Of a stretch of DNA of 64,000 nt, positions 16,775-25,234 are shown one piece after another. Under the pieces are notes generated by a model that was not told where the DNA came from, searched no databases, and worked only from the letters and a program-made list of their open reading frames with translations. Positions within the stretch are counted from its first letter, which is position 1. Each line of letters opens with the position of its first letter. Position numbers and translations under genes: made by a program. The stretch is from the NCBI GenBank assembly GCA_018372435.1, contig JAHAJA010000011.1, positions 1 through 64,000 of the forward strand. The letters are read 5' to 3'. The DNA comes from Clostridiales bacterium. GTDB lineage: Bacteria; Bacillota; Clostridia; Lachnospirales; Lachnospiraceae.

Positions 16775-18877
16775 ATGAGAAAACTAAAGAACTGGGAAAT
16801 TAAGCTAATAATGCTCATTACAATGGTTATGGTAGCGGTCATTATATCTGAAAGTAGAGGTATAAAATCCTATACAATAACTACAAAGGCTGCGTCTACT
16901 TCTTCAAGATTCTTAAGAAGAACTGGTAAAGTTAACGCAACAAGTCTTAATATTCGAAAAACTGCGTCAACCTCCTCTACAAAACTGGCTACTATTAAGA
17001 AATCGACTTTAGTGAATGTATTAGATAAAAAGAATGTTGGTGGTAAAGAATGGTATAAGGTTAGTTTTAAAGTAAATGGAAAGACAATTACAGGTTATGC
17101 TTATAAGAAATATATTACCATAGAAGCGACCACGGTATCTAGTACTACGTATACCCTTGGTAAAATCAATGAAAAAAGTGTACCGGTTTATAAAACAGCC
17201 AATACGTATGATACGAAAAAGGGAACATTAAGTAAAAATCAAGAGGTTATACTTCTAGGAACTCTTACCGTAAACAATGTAAAATGGACGAAAGTGAAAG
17301 TTAAAATTGATGGTACAGCAACTACTGGATATGTAAAATCTAGTAAGATTACAAAGTTGACTTCCACGGCATCTTCTACAACGAATAAAAAGGGAGTTAC
17401 TAGTAGTAAAGTAACGGCTAGAAGGATCGCAAGCACGTTGGCATCAAGTAAAGGTACGTTGGCAAAGAATACTTCATTAACTGTGAAAGCAACATTAACT
17501 GTTAATGGTAGTAAGTGGTATAAATGTACCTATAAGTTAGATGGTACCACAACGACAGGCTATATTCTTGCGTCTAAAGTAAGTTTTCCGAGCGATGCAG
17601 AGTTTTTAGAAATGCTATCTGAATTTCCTACCAGTTATCAATCATCCTTAAGAAAGATCCATGAAGAATATCCAAATTGGAAATTTGTCGCTGTTAATAC
17701 AGGGCTAGACTGGAATACAGTCATACAAGAAGAGAGTCGAGTTGGTAGAAATACGATACAAAGTGAACTTCCTAATGGAGGAACCTATGGAGTACCATTT
17801 TCATACCTTTCAACGGAGTCCGGTGCTTATGATTGGTCCAAAGATAAATATACGTTAATGGATGGAACTAATTGGTTTACAGCTGATACAAAGGTAATTG
17901 AATATTATATGGATCCGCGTAATTTCTTAACAAGTGATAAAATATTCCAGTTTGAGGCTCAAGCCTATGATTCTACTCAAAAAAGTAGTGTAGTTACTAG
18001 TATACTATCTAGCACCTTTATGAAAGGAAGTTATAGTGTAGTAGATTCCGCAACAGGAGCGACAATAAAGGGTGCATATACAGATGCATTTATGGAGGCA
18101 GGAAAACAATCAGGAGCAAGTCCTTACTTCCTAGCCGCAAGAGCAAAACAGGAGCTTGGAATTAATGGAAGTGATTCGGTAACAGGAACTTATCCTGGAT
18201 ATGAAGGAATTTATAATTATTATAATATAGGGGCTTATGATACTGCTGGGGGTGGAGCCATTGCAAATGGACTTAATTATGCAAAGACTGGAACCTCATA
18301 CAATAGACCTTGGACCAATCCTTACAAATCAATCTTAGGTGGTGCAGAGTATATTGCTTCTTCTTATATTAAAAAGGGACAGAATACAAACTATTTTCAA
18401 AAATTTAATGTAGTGTATAGTCCTTATTATCTACACCAATACATGACGAATGTTCAAGCTGCTGCTAGCGAAGCGAGAAGCACATATAATTCCTATAACT
18501 CTATGGGAATGTTAAAGGAAGCAATGGTATTTTATATACCAGTTTATAAGAATATGCCATCTAAAATCCCGGAATTACCAGCTAGCAAAGGTAATCCAAA
18601 TAGTTATCTAAAAACTCTGGCGGTACAAAATGATAGTAGCAAATTAGCTTTAACACCTTCGTTTAACTATAAAACTACTTCATACACCATGGTCGTTCCG
18701 AATACGATAAGTTCTGTTACGATAGATGCTTCAGCAATTAGCAGTCATGCTAGTATAACTGGTAACGGTAATTATACATTGGAATCAGGCAAAACAAGAA
18801 CAATAAGTATCAAATGTACGGCAGGTAATGGAACAAGTACGACGTATCAAGTAAAAATTACAAGATTAGCTAAATAG
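16775..18877 (+). CDS. Secreted cell-wall hydrolase: SH3 repeats, endo-beta-N-acetylglucosaminidase, cadherin-like beta-sandwich
   Basis: A hydrophobic N-terminal signal segment (LIMLITMVMVAVIISE) is followed by three bacterial SH3 domains at about residues 45-118, 123-195 and 200-268, each with the NxR...L/GTLxKN...W.K...GYV/I pattern. A glucosaminidase domain covers about 275-600 (FPTSYQSSLRKIHEEYPNWKF, then ARAKQELGINGSDSVTGTYP with the likely catalytic Glu, and NYYNIGAYD). Residues 608-700 resemble the cadherin-like beta-sandwich domain that often ends secreted clostridial proteins. The enzyme should cleave GlcNAc-MurNAc bonds in peptidoglycan during growth or separation. The next gene, 24 bp downstream, ends in a similar beta-sandwich domain. 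Confidence 0.88.
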   Translation: MRKLKNWEIKLIMLITMVMVAVIISESRGIKSYTITTKAASTSSRFLRRTGKVNATSLNIRKTASTSSTKLATIKKSTLVNVLDKKNVGGKEWYKVSFKVNGKTITGYAYKKYITIEATTVSSTTYTLGKINEKSVPVYKTANTYDTKKGTLSKNQEVILLGTLTVNNVKWTKVKVKIDGTATTGYVKSSKITKLTSTASSTTNKKGVTSSKVTARRIASTLASSKGTLAKNTSLTVKATLTVNGSKWYKCTYKLDGTTTTGYILASKVSFPSDAEFLEMLSEFPTSYQSSLRKIHEEYPNWKFVAVNTGLDWNTVIQEESRVGRNTIQSELPNGGTYGVPFSYLSTESGAYDWSKDKYTLMDGTNWFTADTKVIEYYMDPRNFLTSDKIFQFEAQAYDSTQKSSVVTSILSSTFMKGSYSVVDSATGATIKGAYTDAFMEAGKQSGASPYFLAARAKQELGINGSDSVTGTYPGYEGIYNYYNIGAYDTAGGGAIANGLNYAKTGTSYNRPWTNPYKSILGGAEYIASSYIKKGQNTNYFQKFNVVYSPYYLHQYMTNVQAAASEARSTYNSYNSMGMLKEAMVFYIPVYKNMPSKIPELPASKGNPNSYLKTLAVQNDSSKLALTPSFNYKTTSYTMVVPNTISSVTIDASAISSHASITGNGNYTLESGKTRTISIKCTAGNGTSTTYQVKITRLAK

Positions 18878-18901
18878 CTTGTGCCAGAGAGGAGAGATAC
18901 G

Positions 18902-19648
18902 ATGAAAAAGAAATTAATAATTCCAGTTATCTTTGCATTAATACTAATAGGAAGTATCTTACTTAGAAATCAAAAAAATAGTGCAAAGGAAGTTCACTTT
19001 TCCATTGAAGTAGAAGATAAAACTGTAAAAAAGGGCGATGAATTGAATCTAAAAGTCACTGTATCCAGTGATTATGAGATGAGTGTAGTAGATGCTTATA
19101 TAACTTATGACGATGAACTGTTAGAGTTTGTTTCATCTGAAAATGAAGGAGTTTTAGGAGCATCTGGAACTCTTCACATAACTGATCAGTTTGCAGAAGG
19201 CGCTACAGGAGCAGTATATGTAATTAGAATGAAGGCTTTAGAAGTTGGTTACGCAGATTTCAAAGTACATGATGCGTATAGTATAGACGCAGAGAATTCT
19301 TCCTACATGAAGATTAAACAAACAAGCGCAAGTATTGATATAACAAAAAATGAAACAGAAGTATCAAATGCAACTCTATCAGAGTTACTTGTTATGCCAG
19401 GAACTCTTGATAAAGAATTTAGGCCAGATGTTTTTGAATATTCTATGAAAGTAGCCTACGATGTAGAAGAGTTAATTCTAAGTGCCATTCCTGAGTCGGA
19501 AGAAAGTGTGATTACCATAGATAAAGAGTTAACTCTAGCAAAAGGAGATAATGTATTTACCATTACAGTAACAGCACCTTCTGGTGATAGGAATGATTAC
19601 AGATTGAATGTATATCGAGCTTTGACAAAAGATGAGATTGTAGATTAA
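18902..19648 (+). CDS. Membrane-anchored protein with cohesin-like and cadherin-like beta-sandwich domains
   Basis: The N-terminus MKKKLIIPVIFALILIGSIL is a signal anchor. Residues about 30-145 have the cohesin-type pattern: KTVKKGDELNLKVTVSS, VDAYITYDDELLEFVS, then GAVYVIRMKALEVGYADFKV. Residues about 155-245 (ATLSELLVMPGTLDKEFRPD onward to DRNDYRLNVYR) match the cadherin-like beta-sandwich domain. The ATG at 18902 follows AGAGGAGAG and is preferred over GTG 18881. It is 24 bp behind the wall hydrolase and shares its C-terminal domain type, so the two probably act at the same cell-surface site. No dockerin or other cellulosome element is visible in this window, so a cellulosomal role is not implied. 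Confidence 0.75.
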   Translation: MKKKLIIPVIFALILIGSILLRNQKNSAKEVHFSIEVEDKTVKKGDELNLKVTVSSDYEMSVVDAYITYDDELLEFVSSENEGVLGASGTLHITDQFAEGATGAVYVIRMKALEVGYADFKVHDAYSIDAENSSYMKIKQTSASIDITKNETEVSNATLSELLVMPGTLDKEFRPDVFEYSMKVAYDVEELILSAIPESEESVITIDKELTLAKGDNVFTITVTAPSGDRNDYRLNVYRALTKDEIVD

Positions 19649-19651
19649 AGG

Positions 19652-19692
19652 AATGGGTCATGATAGAAATCAGATTTCTATCATGACCCATT
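19652..19692 (+). terminator. Terminator-like perfect hairpin after the cohesin-like gene
   Basis: The arms AATGGGTCATGATAGAAA and TTTCTATCATGACCCATT pair over 18 bp around a 5-nt CAGAT-type loop. Only a weak T-rich tail follows. Confidence 0.7.
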
Positions 19693-19840
19693 ATTGCAAT
19701 TAGCTATTTCAAATATTAATTAAAAAGATTAGAATTATTTATATTCTAGCGGTAATACTAATGATAATAATACTAAAAGGTCATAGAGAAGCTGTGATAA
19801 TGTATAAGTTTTGCAACAAAAACAAAGGAGATACGAATTG

Positions 19841-20710
19841 ATGAAAGATAAAGATATGTATACCGCTGAGGATATTAAAGGACAAACAGAGCAAATTCCA
19901 GGAAAAGAAAGTAAAATGAATCCTGAACCCATTTATGATAATGTAGATTGTAAAGGCTATGGAAGATTAAAGGGTAAAACGGCGATTATTACTGGTGGGG
20001 ACAGTGGAATTGGAAGAGCTGTATCTGTTGCATATGCAAAAGAAGGATGCAATGTTGTTATTGTATACAACGTCGCGGATGATGATGCGAACACGACTAA
20101 AAAAGCAATTGAATCATATAATGGAAAAGCTTTGCTTATTAAAGGCGATATCGGTGATAGTAAGTTCTGTAATCAGGTAATAGAACAAACCGTTAAGAAA
20201 TTTGGAGCCTTGGATATCCTAGTTAATAATGCAGCAGAGCAACATGTTCAAAAGAATCTAGAAGATATCACAGATCAACAATTGCAAAAAACGTTCCAAA
20301 CGAATATATTCTCCATGTTTTATCTTACAAGAGCAGCGCTCCCTCATCTTAAGGAAGATAGTACAATCATTAATACCAGTTCAGTAACTGCATTCGCTGG
20401 TCATGCAGATCTTCTTGATTATTCTGCTACAAAGGGAGCGATTACGGCATTTACTAGATCGTTATCTGCTAATCTAGCTGGTAAGAAGATTCGAGTAAAT
20501 CAGGTTGCACCTGGGCCAATATGGACACCTTTAATACCTTCTACTTTTGAGAAATCAAAGGTAGAGAATTTTGGTAATAACACACCACTGAAAAGACCTG
20601 GTCAGCCAGTTGAACTTGCAGAGGCATATGTATTCTTAGCCTCCGATGGTTCTACCTATATGACTGGACAAACGATACACATAAACGGTGGTACTATTGT
20701 AAATGGATAG
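19841..20710 (+). CDS. SDR-family oxidoreductase, YhdF/YhxC-type
   Basis: NAD(P)-dependent short-chain dehydrogenase of the longer (about 290-residue) class. After a polar N-terminal tail of 45 residues, typical of the B. subtilis YhdF group, comes the cofactor motif TGGDSGIG near residue 52, then NNAAEQH near 130, a catalytic Ser (NTSSV) near 180 and YSATKGA near 193, with a C-terminal TGQTIHINGG. The group's substrate is usually unknown; a stress role is often suggested. The ATG at 19841 has AAAGGAGA upstream and is preferred over TTG 19811. It appears monocistronic. Confidence 0.87.
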   Translation: MKDKDMYTAEDIKGQTEQIPGKESKMNPEPIYDNVDCKGYGRLKGKTAIITGGDSGIGRAVSVAYAKEGCNVVIVYNVADDDANTTKKAIESYNGKALLIKGDIGDSKFCNQVIEQTVKKFGALDILVNNAAEQHVQKNLEDITDQQLQKTFQTNIFSMFYLTRAALPHLKEDSTIINTSSVTAFAGHADLLDYSATKGAITAFTRSLSANLAGKKIRVNQVAPGPIWTPLIPSTFEKSKVENFGNNTPLKRPGQPVELAEAYVFLASDGSTYMTGQTIHINGGTIVNG

Positions 20711-20727
20711 AGAATATTGAATTTAAT

Positions 20728-20774
20728 GAAAGACCTTCATACTGATAGGAATGATATCAGAATGAAGGTCTTTC
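20728..20774. terminator. Bidirectional terminator between SDR and MarR genes; relative of 14106-14154
   Basis: GAAAGACCTTCAT pairs with ATGAAGGTCTTTC around an inner CTGATA/TATCAG stem. It serves the convergent SDR and MarR genes. The stem matches the 14106-14154 hairpin at nearly every position. Confidence 0.75.
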
Positions 20775-20810
20775 GTTATGATGCTTTGTTTTGTAGGAAT
20801 GTATAGGTGA

Positions 20811-21254
20811 TTAATTCTGTACATTCTTATGCGCTTCCAAGTTGTCACATATCTTTAGTAAGATACGACAAAATGTTTCCATATCATCTTCTGAAATGTC
20901 ATTACAGATTATTGTATCAAACTGGTTAAATACGGTATCTATCTTAATTGCTTCCATCTTACCTTTTTCTGTAAGGCAGATTAGAAAGGATCGCCTACAA
21001 TCGGGATTTGTTTCACGGGTTAAAAATCCTATACTTTCCAGCTTGTCAAGATTTCTTGACATGGTGGCAGCATTTAGTTTGCATATATCTGCTAGCTCTC
21101 TTTGTGTAATATGATCCTTTTGTAATAAGTGAAATAATATTCCTGCCTGACCCTGACCAGGGGTTAATCCAAGACTTGATAGGAAGGGTGAAAGTATTTG
21201 TTTTCTGGCCCGTTCTTCACGTAGCAATAGTTCTCTAACAGTTTGCTTCATCAT
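20811..21254 (-). CDS. MarR-family transcriptional regulator
   Basis: A winged-helix protein of about 147 residues. The DNA-binding region is ITQRELADICKLNAATMSRNLDKLESIGFLTRETNPDCRRSFLICLTEKG, which includes the MarR wing DxRR(S)xxxxLTxxG. It is the last gene of a minus-strand unit behind the two ABC exporter genes and 42 bp after them, so it probably autoregulates the operon through the palindrome in the promoter at 25060-25090. The start is uncertain among GTG 21260, ATG 21254 and ATG 21251; GAGGTGG precedes the ATGs. Confidence 0.88.
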   Translation of the reverse strand: MMKQTVRELLLREERARKQILSPFLSSLGLTPGQGQAGILFHLLQKDHITQRELADICKLNAATMSRNLDKLESIGFLTRETNPDCRRSFLICLTEKGKMEAIKIDTVFNQFDTIICNDISEDDMETFCRILLKICDNLEAHKNVQN

Positions 21255-21296
21255 ATCCACCTCATTTGCTTTCTATTCATGATGGTTTGCGTAGTA

Positions 21297-23189
21297 TTAT
21301 TCCAGTTCAAATTGACCTGTGTGTAACTGATAGTACCTCCCTTTTTCTTCGAGTAATTCTTCGTGACTACCACGCTCAATGATCTCACCTTTTTCAAGGA
21401 CCATAATCGCTTTGGAATTTCTGATAGTGGATAGCCTGTGAGCAATAACAAAAACAGTTCGGTCTTGCATAAGGGCATCCATTCCTTTTTCAATGAGTTT
21501 TTCCGTACGTGTGTCAATGGAACTAGTTGCCTCATCCATGACAAGCACTGGAGGCTCCGATATAGCAGCCCTTGCTATGGCTATTAGCTGTCGTTGTCCT
21601 TGTGATAAGTTACCCCCATCACTCTCTAGTAGCGTATCGTATCCATTAGGTAGACGTTTGATAAAGGAATCAGCATTTGCAATTTTTGCAGCAGCTTTAA
21701 CGTCCTCGTCTGAGGCGCTTAGTCTACCGTATCGGATATTATCTGCAATACTACCAGTAAATAAATGCGTGTCCTGAATAATTAAGGAGATGGAACGTCT
21801 TAAATCGGCCTTTTTAATATCCTTGATATCAATACCATCATAGGTGATGGTTCCCTCATTTATTTCATAGAATCTGTTAATTAAATTAATAATGGTTGTT
21901 TTACCTGCCCCAGTAGAACCTACAAAGGCAATTTTTTGACCTGGTTTTGCGAACAAGTTAATCCCGTTTAATATCAGATGCTCTTTCGAGTAACCAAAGG
22001 CTACATCATGAAAACGAACATCTCCTTTGAGTGGAATCAGATGATAACCAGTAGATTTAGTATCTGTGGAACATGTAGGAGGAGTATATGAATCAGGAAC
22101 TTTCCATGCAAAATGTCCAGTATACGTATCTCTTTCTGTTAAGCTACCATCCTTATGTCGTGAGACTTTGATTAGTGTAACAGTTCCCTCATCAACTTCG
22201 GGTTTTTCTGCCATCATATCGAAAATCTTCTCTGCGCTGGCAAGGGCAACCATTAAAAAGTTAATCTGCGTCGTGAACTGATTCATTGGCATGGCACTTT
22301 GTCGTACATAGATTAGATAAGATGCCAAGGTACCAAGATCGGTCAGCCCAGATATTGCAAATAGCCCACCAATGCAGGCAGAGAAAGCGTAATTAATATA
22401 AGAAAGAGAAACAATTGTTGGTACAGTCTTGCCAGTATATGTTGTGGCCTTGGTAGAAGAAATCCGCAAGTTTTCATTTAGTTCACAAAATCTTTCAAAA
22501 TCCTGTTTTTCATGATTAAAGACTTTCTCTACCTTCTGGCCAGCAACCATTTCTTCAACAAAGCCGTTGATATTACCGAGATTCTTTTGTTGCTCTTTAA
22601 AATACTTTTTACTCAATTTACCATTGCGTCGTATATATAATAACATAATTGCAAGAAAGAATATAACAATTAAGGAGAGTTGCCAATCAAGTACGACTAA
22701 CATGATAATGGTGCCGACGGCGGTAATAAAACTTTGGATTAATAAAGTAAAACTATTGTTAAGTGCTTCGGAAATCGTATCTACATCATTGGTAAAGTGA
22801 CTCATCAAATCTCCGTGGGTATGGGTATCAAAAAAATTGAGAGGAAGTTTTTGTGTGTGCTTGAATAAATCCATACGGATTTCACTAACTACTTGTTGGG
22901 AAATATGAACCATGATTCTATTGTAAAAAAGGCAAGATAAAGCTCCCGCTAGATACATGAGTCCCATATAAAAGATCATCTTGATAAGACCAGGAATATC
23001 TCCAGGTAATATGTATCTATTTATCACCGGTTTTAATAGATAAGTACCGAGGATTCCTGATAATGCACTAATACATACTAAAACTGCAATCAGTAGCAGA
23101 GAAATTTTATGATGCCCCAAATAGTTAAGAAGGTGTAGTAACGTTTTTTTTGTATCTTTAGGTTTTACGTTTTTGGTATTTTTCATCAT
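21297..23189 (-). CDS. ABC exporter half-transporter with canonical ATPase site (subunit 2 of heterodimer)
   Basis: Six transmembrane helices fill roughly residues 20-320 and a nucleotide-binding domain follows. Walker A is GSTGAGKTT, the signature LSQGQRQL and Walker B LVMDEATSSID with the catalytic Glu intact; the H-loop His is in VIAHRLSTI. An insertion of about 50 residues between membrane and ATPase domains (near 335-385, rich in Thr, Asp and Lys) is not usual for the family. The start overlaps the stop of the partner gene by 4 nt, so translation is coupled. Heterodimeric exporters of this type (BmrCD, LmrCD, TM287/288) move drugs or lipids. Confidence 0.92.
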   Translation of the reverse strand: MMKNTKNVKPKDTKKTLLHLLNYLGHHKISLLLIAVLVCISALSGILGTYLLKPVINRYILPGDIPGLIKMIFYMGLMYLAGALSCLFYNRIMVHISQQVVSEIRMDLFKHTQKLPLNFFDTHTHGDLMSHFTNDVDTISEALNNSFTLLIQSFITAVGTIIMLVVLDWQLSLIVIFFLAIMLLYIRRNGKLSKKYFKEQQKNLGNINGFVEEMVAGQKVEKVFNHEKQDFERFCELNENLRISSTKATTYTGKTVPTIVSLSYINYAFSACIGGLFAISGLTDLGTLASYLIYVRQSAMPMNQFTTQINFLMVALASAEKIFDMMAEKPEVDEGTVTLIKVSRHKDGSLTERDTYTGHFAWKVPDSYTPPTCSTDTKSTGYHLIPLKGDVRFHDVAFGYSKEHLILNGINLFAKPGQKIAFVGSTGAGKTTIINLINRFYEINEGTITYDGIDIKDIKKADLRRSISLIIQDTHLFTGSIADNIRYGRLSASDEDVKAAAKIANADSFIKRLPNGYDTLLESDGGNLSQGQRQLIAIARAAISEPPVLVMDEATSSIDTRTEKLIEKGMDALMQDRTVFVIAHRLSTIRNSKAIMVLEKGEIIERGSHEELLEEKGRYYQLHTGQFELE

Positions 23190-24913
23190 GACAAATTCCC
23201 TCCTTTTTGCTGTGAATAATAAATATCCTGATATATTTCGTTATCAGTCAGCAGTTTATCGTGAGTTCCTATGGCATTAATTTTTCCATCATCAAGGATA
23301 ATAATCTGGTCGGCATGCATGATAGATGAAATCCTTTGGGCAATAATAATCTTTGTCATATCTGGAAGTGTTTTTTCTAAACCTTCTCGTATCTTTGCTT
23401 CCGTAGCCGTATCAACAGCACTTGTTGAATCGTCTAATATAAGTACCTTTGGTGCTTTTAATATGGCTCTTGCAATGCACAGACGCTGTTTTTGACCTCC
23501 TGAAACATTGACACCACCTTGTCCAAGGTCCGTATCATAACCGTTATCCAGTCTATCAATAAATTCATTAACGCAGGCAATGTTGCAGGCTCGTTGGATT
23601 TCTTCGTCGGTTGCATCTTCTTTTCCCCAGTAGAGATTTTCTTTTACTGTGCCGGAAAAGAGAGTGTTTTTTTGAAGAACCACAGCAATGGAATCTCTTA
23701 GATGTTTCTGTGTATATTCATATATAGGATGATCATCTATGTAGATATTTCCTGAAGTTACATCATAAAGCCTCGGGATAAGTTGTACCAAAGTACTTTT
23801 GGCAGCACCAGTCTGACCAATAATACCAATGGTTTGACCCGGTTTGATATCAAAGGAGATATCAGAAAGTACATACTCTTTAGCTGTTTCTTTGTATTTG
23901 AAATAAACATTTTCAAAACGGATACTTCCCTTTGTAACCTTAGTATCTTTTGCACGGTCATCATTAATGGTAGGTTCTTCGTCTAGAACCTCTGATATTC
24001 TTTTCCAAGATGTAAGGGACCTTGTGAACAAAAGGAAAACACTTGAGAACATCATAAGTGAGTTCAGTACTTGTAGCACATAACTTAGAAAACTAGTTAA
24101 GGCACCAACTTTCATGTTACCAATCATAACAAGATCTCCACCAAACCATAAGATACTTAAGATTGTGCCATACATAACAAATTGAAAGGCGGGCATATTA
24201 AGAGCTGATAGACTGAATGCCTTTTCAGAGGAAGTTTGAAGATTTGTGTTTACTTCTTCAAATTTACTAGTTTCATAATCACTACGAACATAGGCTTTTA
24301 CTACACGGATTGCGGTTAGGTTTTCCTGAACGATACGATTTACTAGATCAATGGCTGATTGCATTCTAGAATACAATGGTTGGACATTCTTTATAATGAA
24401 GAATAATATGATAGCTAGTATTGGGGCGGCAATTAAGAAAACGGTTGCCAGTTTTGCATTGATCATAAAGGAAACAACAATAGCCGTAATCATCATGACA
24501 GGGGAACGAAAAGCAGGGCGCATACCGTTGGTGACAGAGTTCTGTATTGTGGTAACATCACTGGTGAGCCTTGTTACCAAAGATGGAGTACTGAAACGAT
24601 CCGTGTTTTCGAATGAATAAGTTTGCATCTTCTGAAATTCTGCCATACGAATCTCAGCACCAATTCCATTTCCACAGGCAGCGGTGTATTTGGCACAGGC
24701 ATGGCCGAGTACCAATGATATTACAGCGCAGAGGACCATTTGAAAGCCCTTTAGAAGAATATAGTTTCTATCGTTATTTGCTACTCCAATATCAATGATG
24801 TCTGACATAATCATTGGTATGATCAATTCAAATATGGTCTCAATCTCAATGCAGATAATTGCCAGAATAAATTCTTTCTTATATTTTCTGGTATAAGACA
24901 AAAAGTTTTTCAT
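23186..24913 (-). CDS. ABC exporter half-transporter with degenerate ATPase site (subunit 1 of heterodimer)
   Basis: Six N-terminal membrane helices plus a nucleotide-binding domain. Walker A reads GQTGAAKST, with Ala in place of the Gly that precedes the Lys, and Walker B reads LILDDSTSAVD, with Asp in place of the catalytic Glu. The signature VSGGQKQR is intact. This is the expected non-catalytic half of an asymmetric exporter, complementing the next gene. The ATG at 24913 follows AAGGAG at 7 nt and is preferred over TTG 24943. A sigma-A promoter and a palindromic operator candidate lie about 180 bp upstream. With the MarR gene at the end of the operon this looks like an inducible drug-efflux unit. 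Confidence 0.92.
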   Translation of the reverse strand: MKNFLSYTRKYKKEFILAIICIEIETIFELIIPMIMSDIIDIGVANNDRNYILLKGFQMVLCAVISLVLGHACAKYTAACGNGIGAEIRMAEFQKMQTYSFENTDRFSTPSLVTRLTSDVTTIQNSVTNGMRPAFRSPVMMITAIVVSFMINAKLATVFLIAAPILAIILFFIIKNVQPLYSRMQSAIDLVNRIVQENLTAIRVVKAYVRSDYETSKFEEVNTNLQTSSEKAFSLSALNMPAFQFVMYGTILSILWFGGDLVMIGNMKVGALTSFLSYVLQVLNSLMMFSSVFLLFTRSLTSWKRISEVLDEEPTINDDRAKDTKVTKGSIRFENVYFKYKETAKEYVLSDISFDIKPGQTIGIIGQTGAAKSTLVQLIPRLYDVTSGNIYIDDHPIYEYTQKHLRDSIAVVLQKNTLFSGTVKENLYWGKEDATDEEIQRACNIACVNEFIDRLDNGYDTDLGQGGVNVSGGQKQRLCIARAILKAPKVLILDDSTSAVDTATEAKIREGLEKTLPDMTKIIIAQRISSIMHADQIIILDDGKINAIGTHDKLLTDNEIYQDIYYSQQKGGNLS

Positions 24914-25059
24914 TTTAATGCTCCTTATCCTTTTGTAAATCAATTTACAAACCCCATATTAACAACATATCTGTGTTTTAAGGAAATTGTAACGGCAGAT
25001 ATAAAAAACACATAGATTTGTACGTTGTCATTACATAGAATTTTACAAATAATTATAAT

Positions 25060-25119
25060 AGTTACACACGTAACAGTTGCGTGTGAAACTAATTATAGTC
25101 TTATGAAATAAAAAGTCAA
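25060..25119 (-). promoter_or_regulatory. Minus-strand sigma-A promoter with overlapping palindromic operator (probable MarR site)
   Basis: Reading the minus strand, TTGACT (25119-25114) and TATAAT (25097-25092) are 16 bp apart. Immediately after the -10 lies an inverted repeat, on the plus strand AGTTACACACG (25060-25070) and CGTGTGAAACT (25080-25090); within it GTTACACACGTAAC (25061-25074) is also palindromic. Its place over the transcription start suits a repressor, most simply the operon's own MarR protein. Confidence 0.65.
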
Positions 25120-25189
25120 GGGTAGGATTATAATGAATTATTGATATATGAAGTTTGCTCAATTAAAAAGATTATTAGAAATTACAAAA

Positions 25190-25215
25190 AAGAGGCTCCA
25201 ATAAGTGAGCCTCTT
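25190..25215 (-). terminator. Terminator of the GH26 mannanase gene
   Basis: AAGAGGCTC (25190-25198) pairs with GAGCCTCTT (25207-25215) over 9 bp, and on the minus strand TTTTTTG follows. It lies 20 bp beyond the stop codon. Confidence 0.85.
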
Positions 25216-25234
25216 CTATTATCATTTTACCAAT

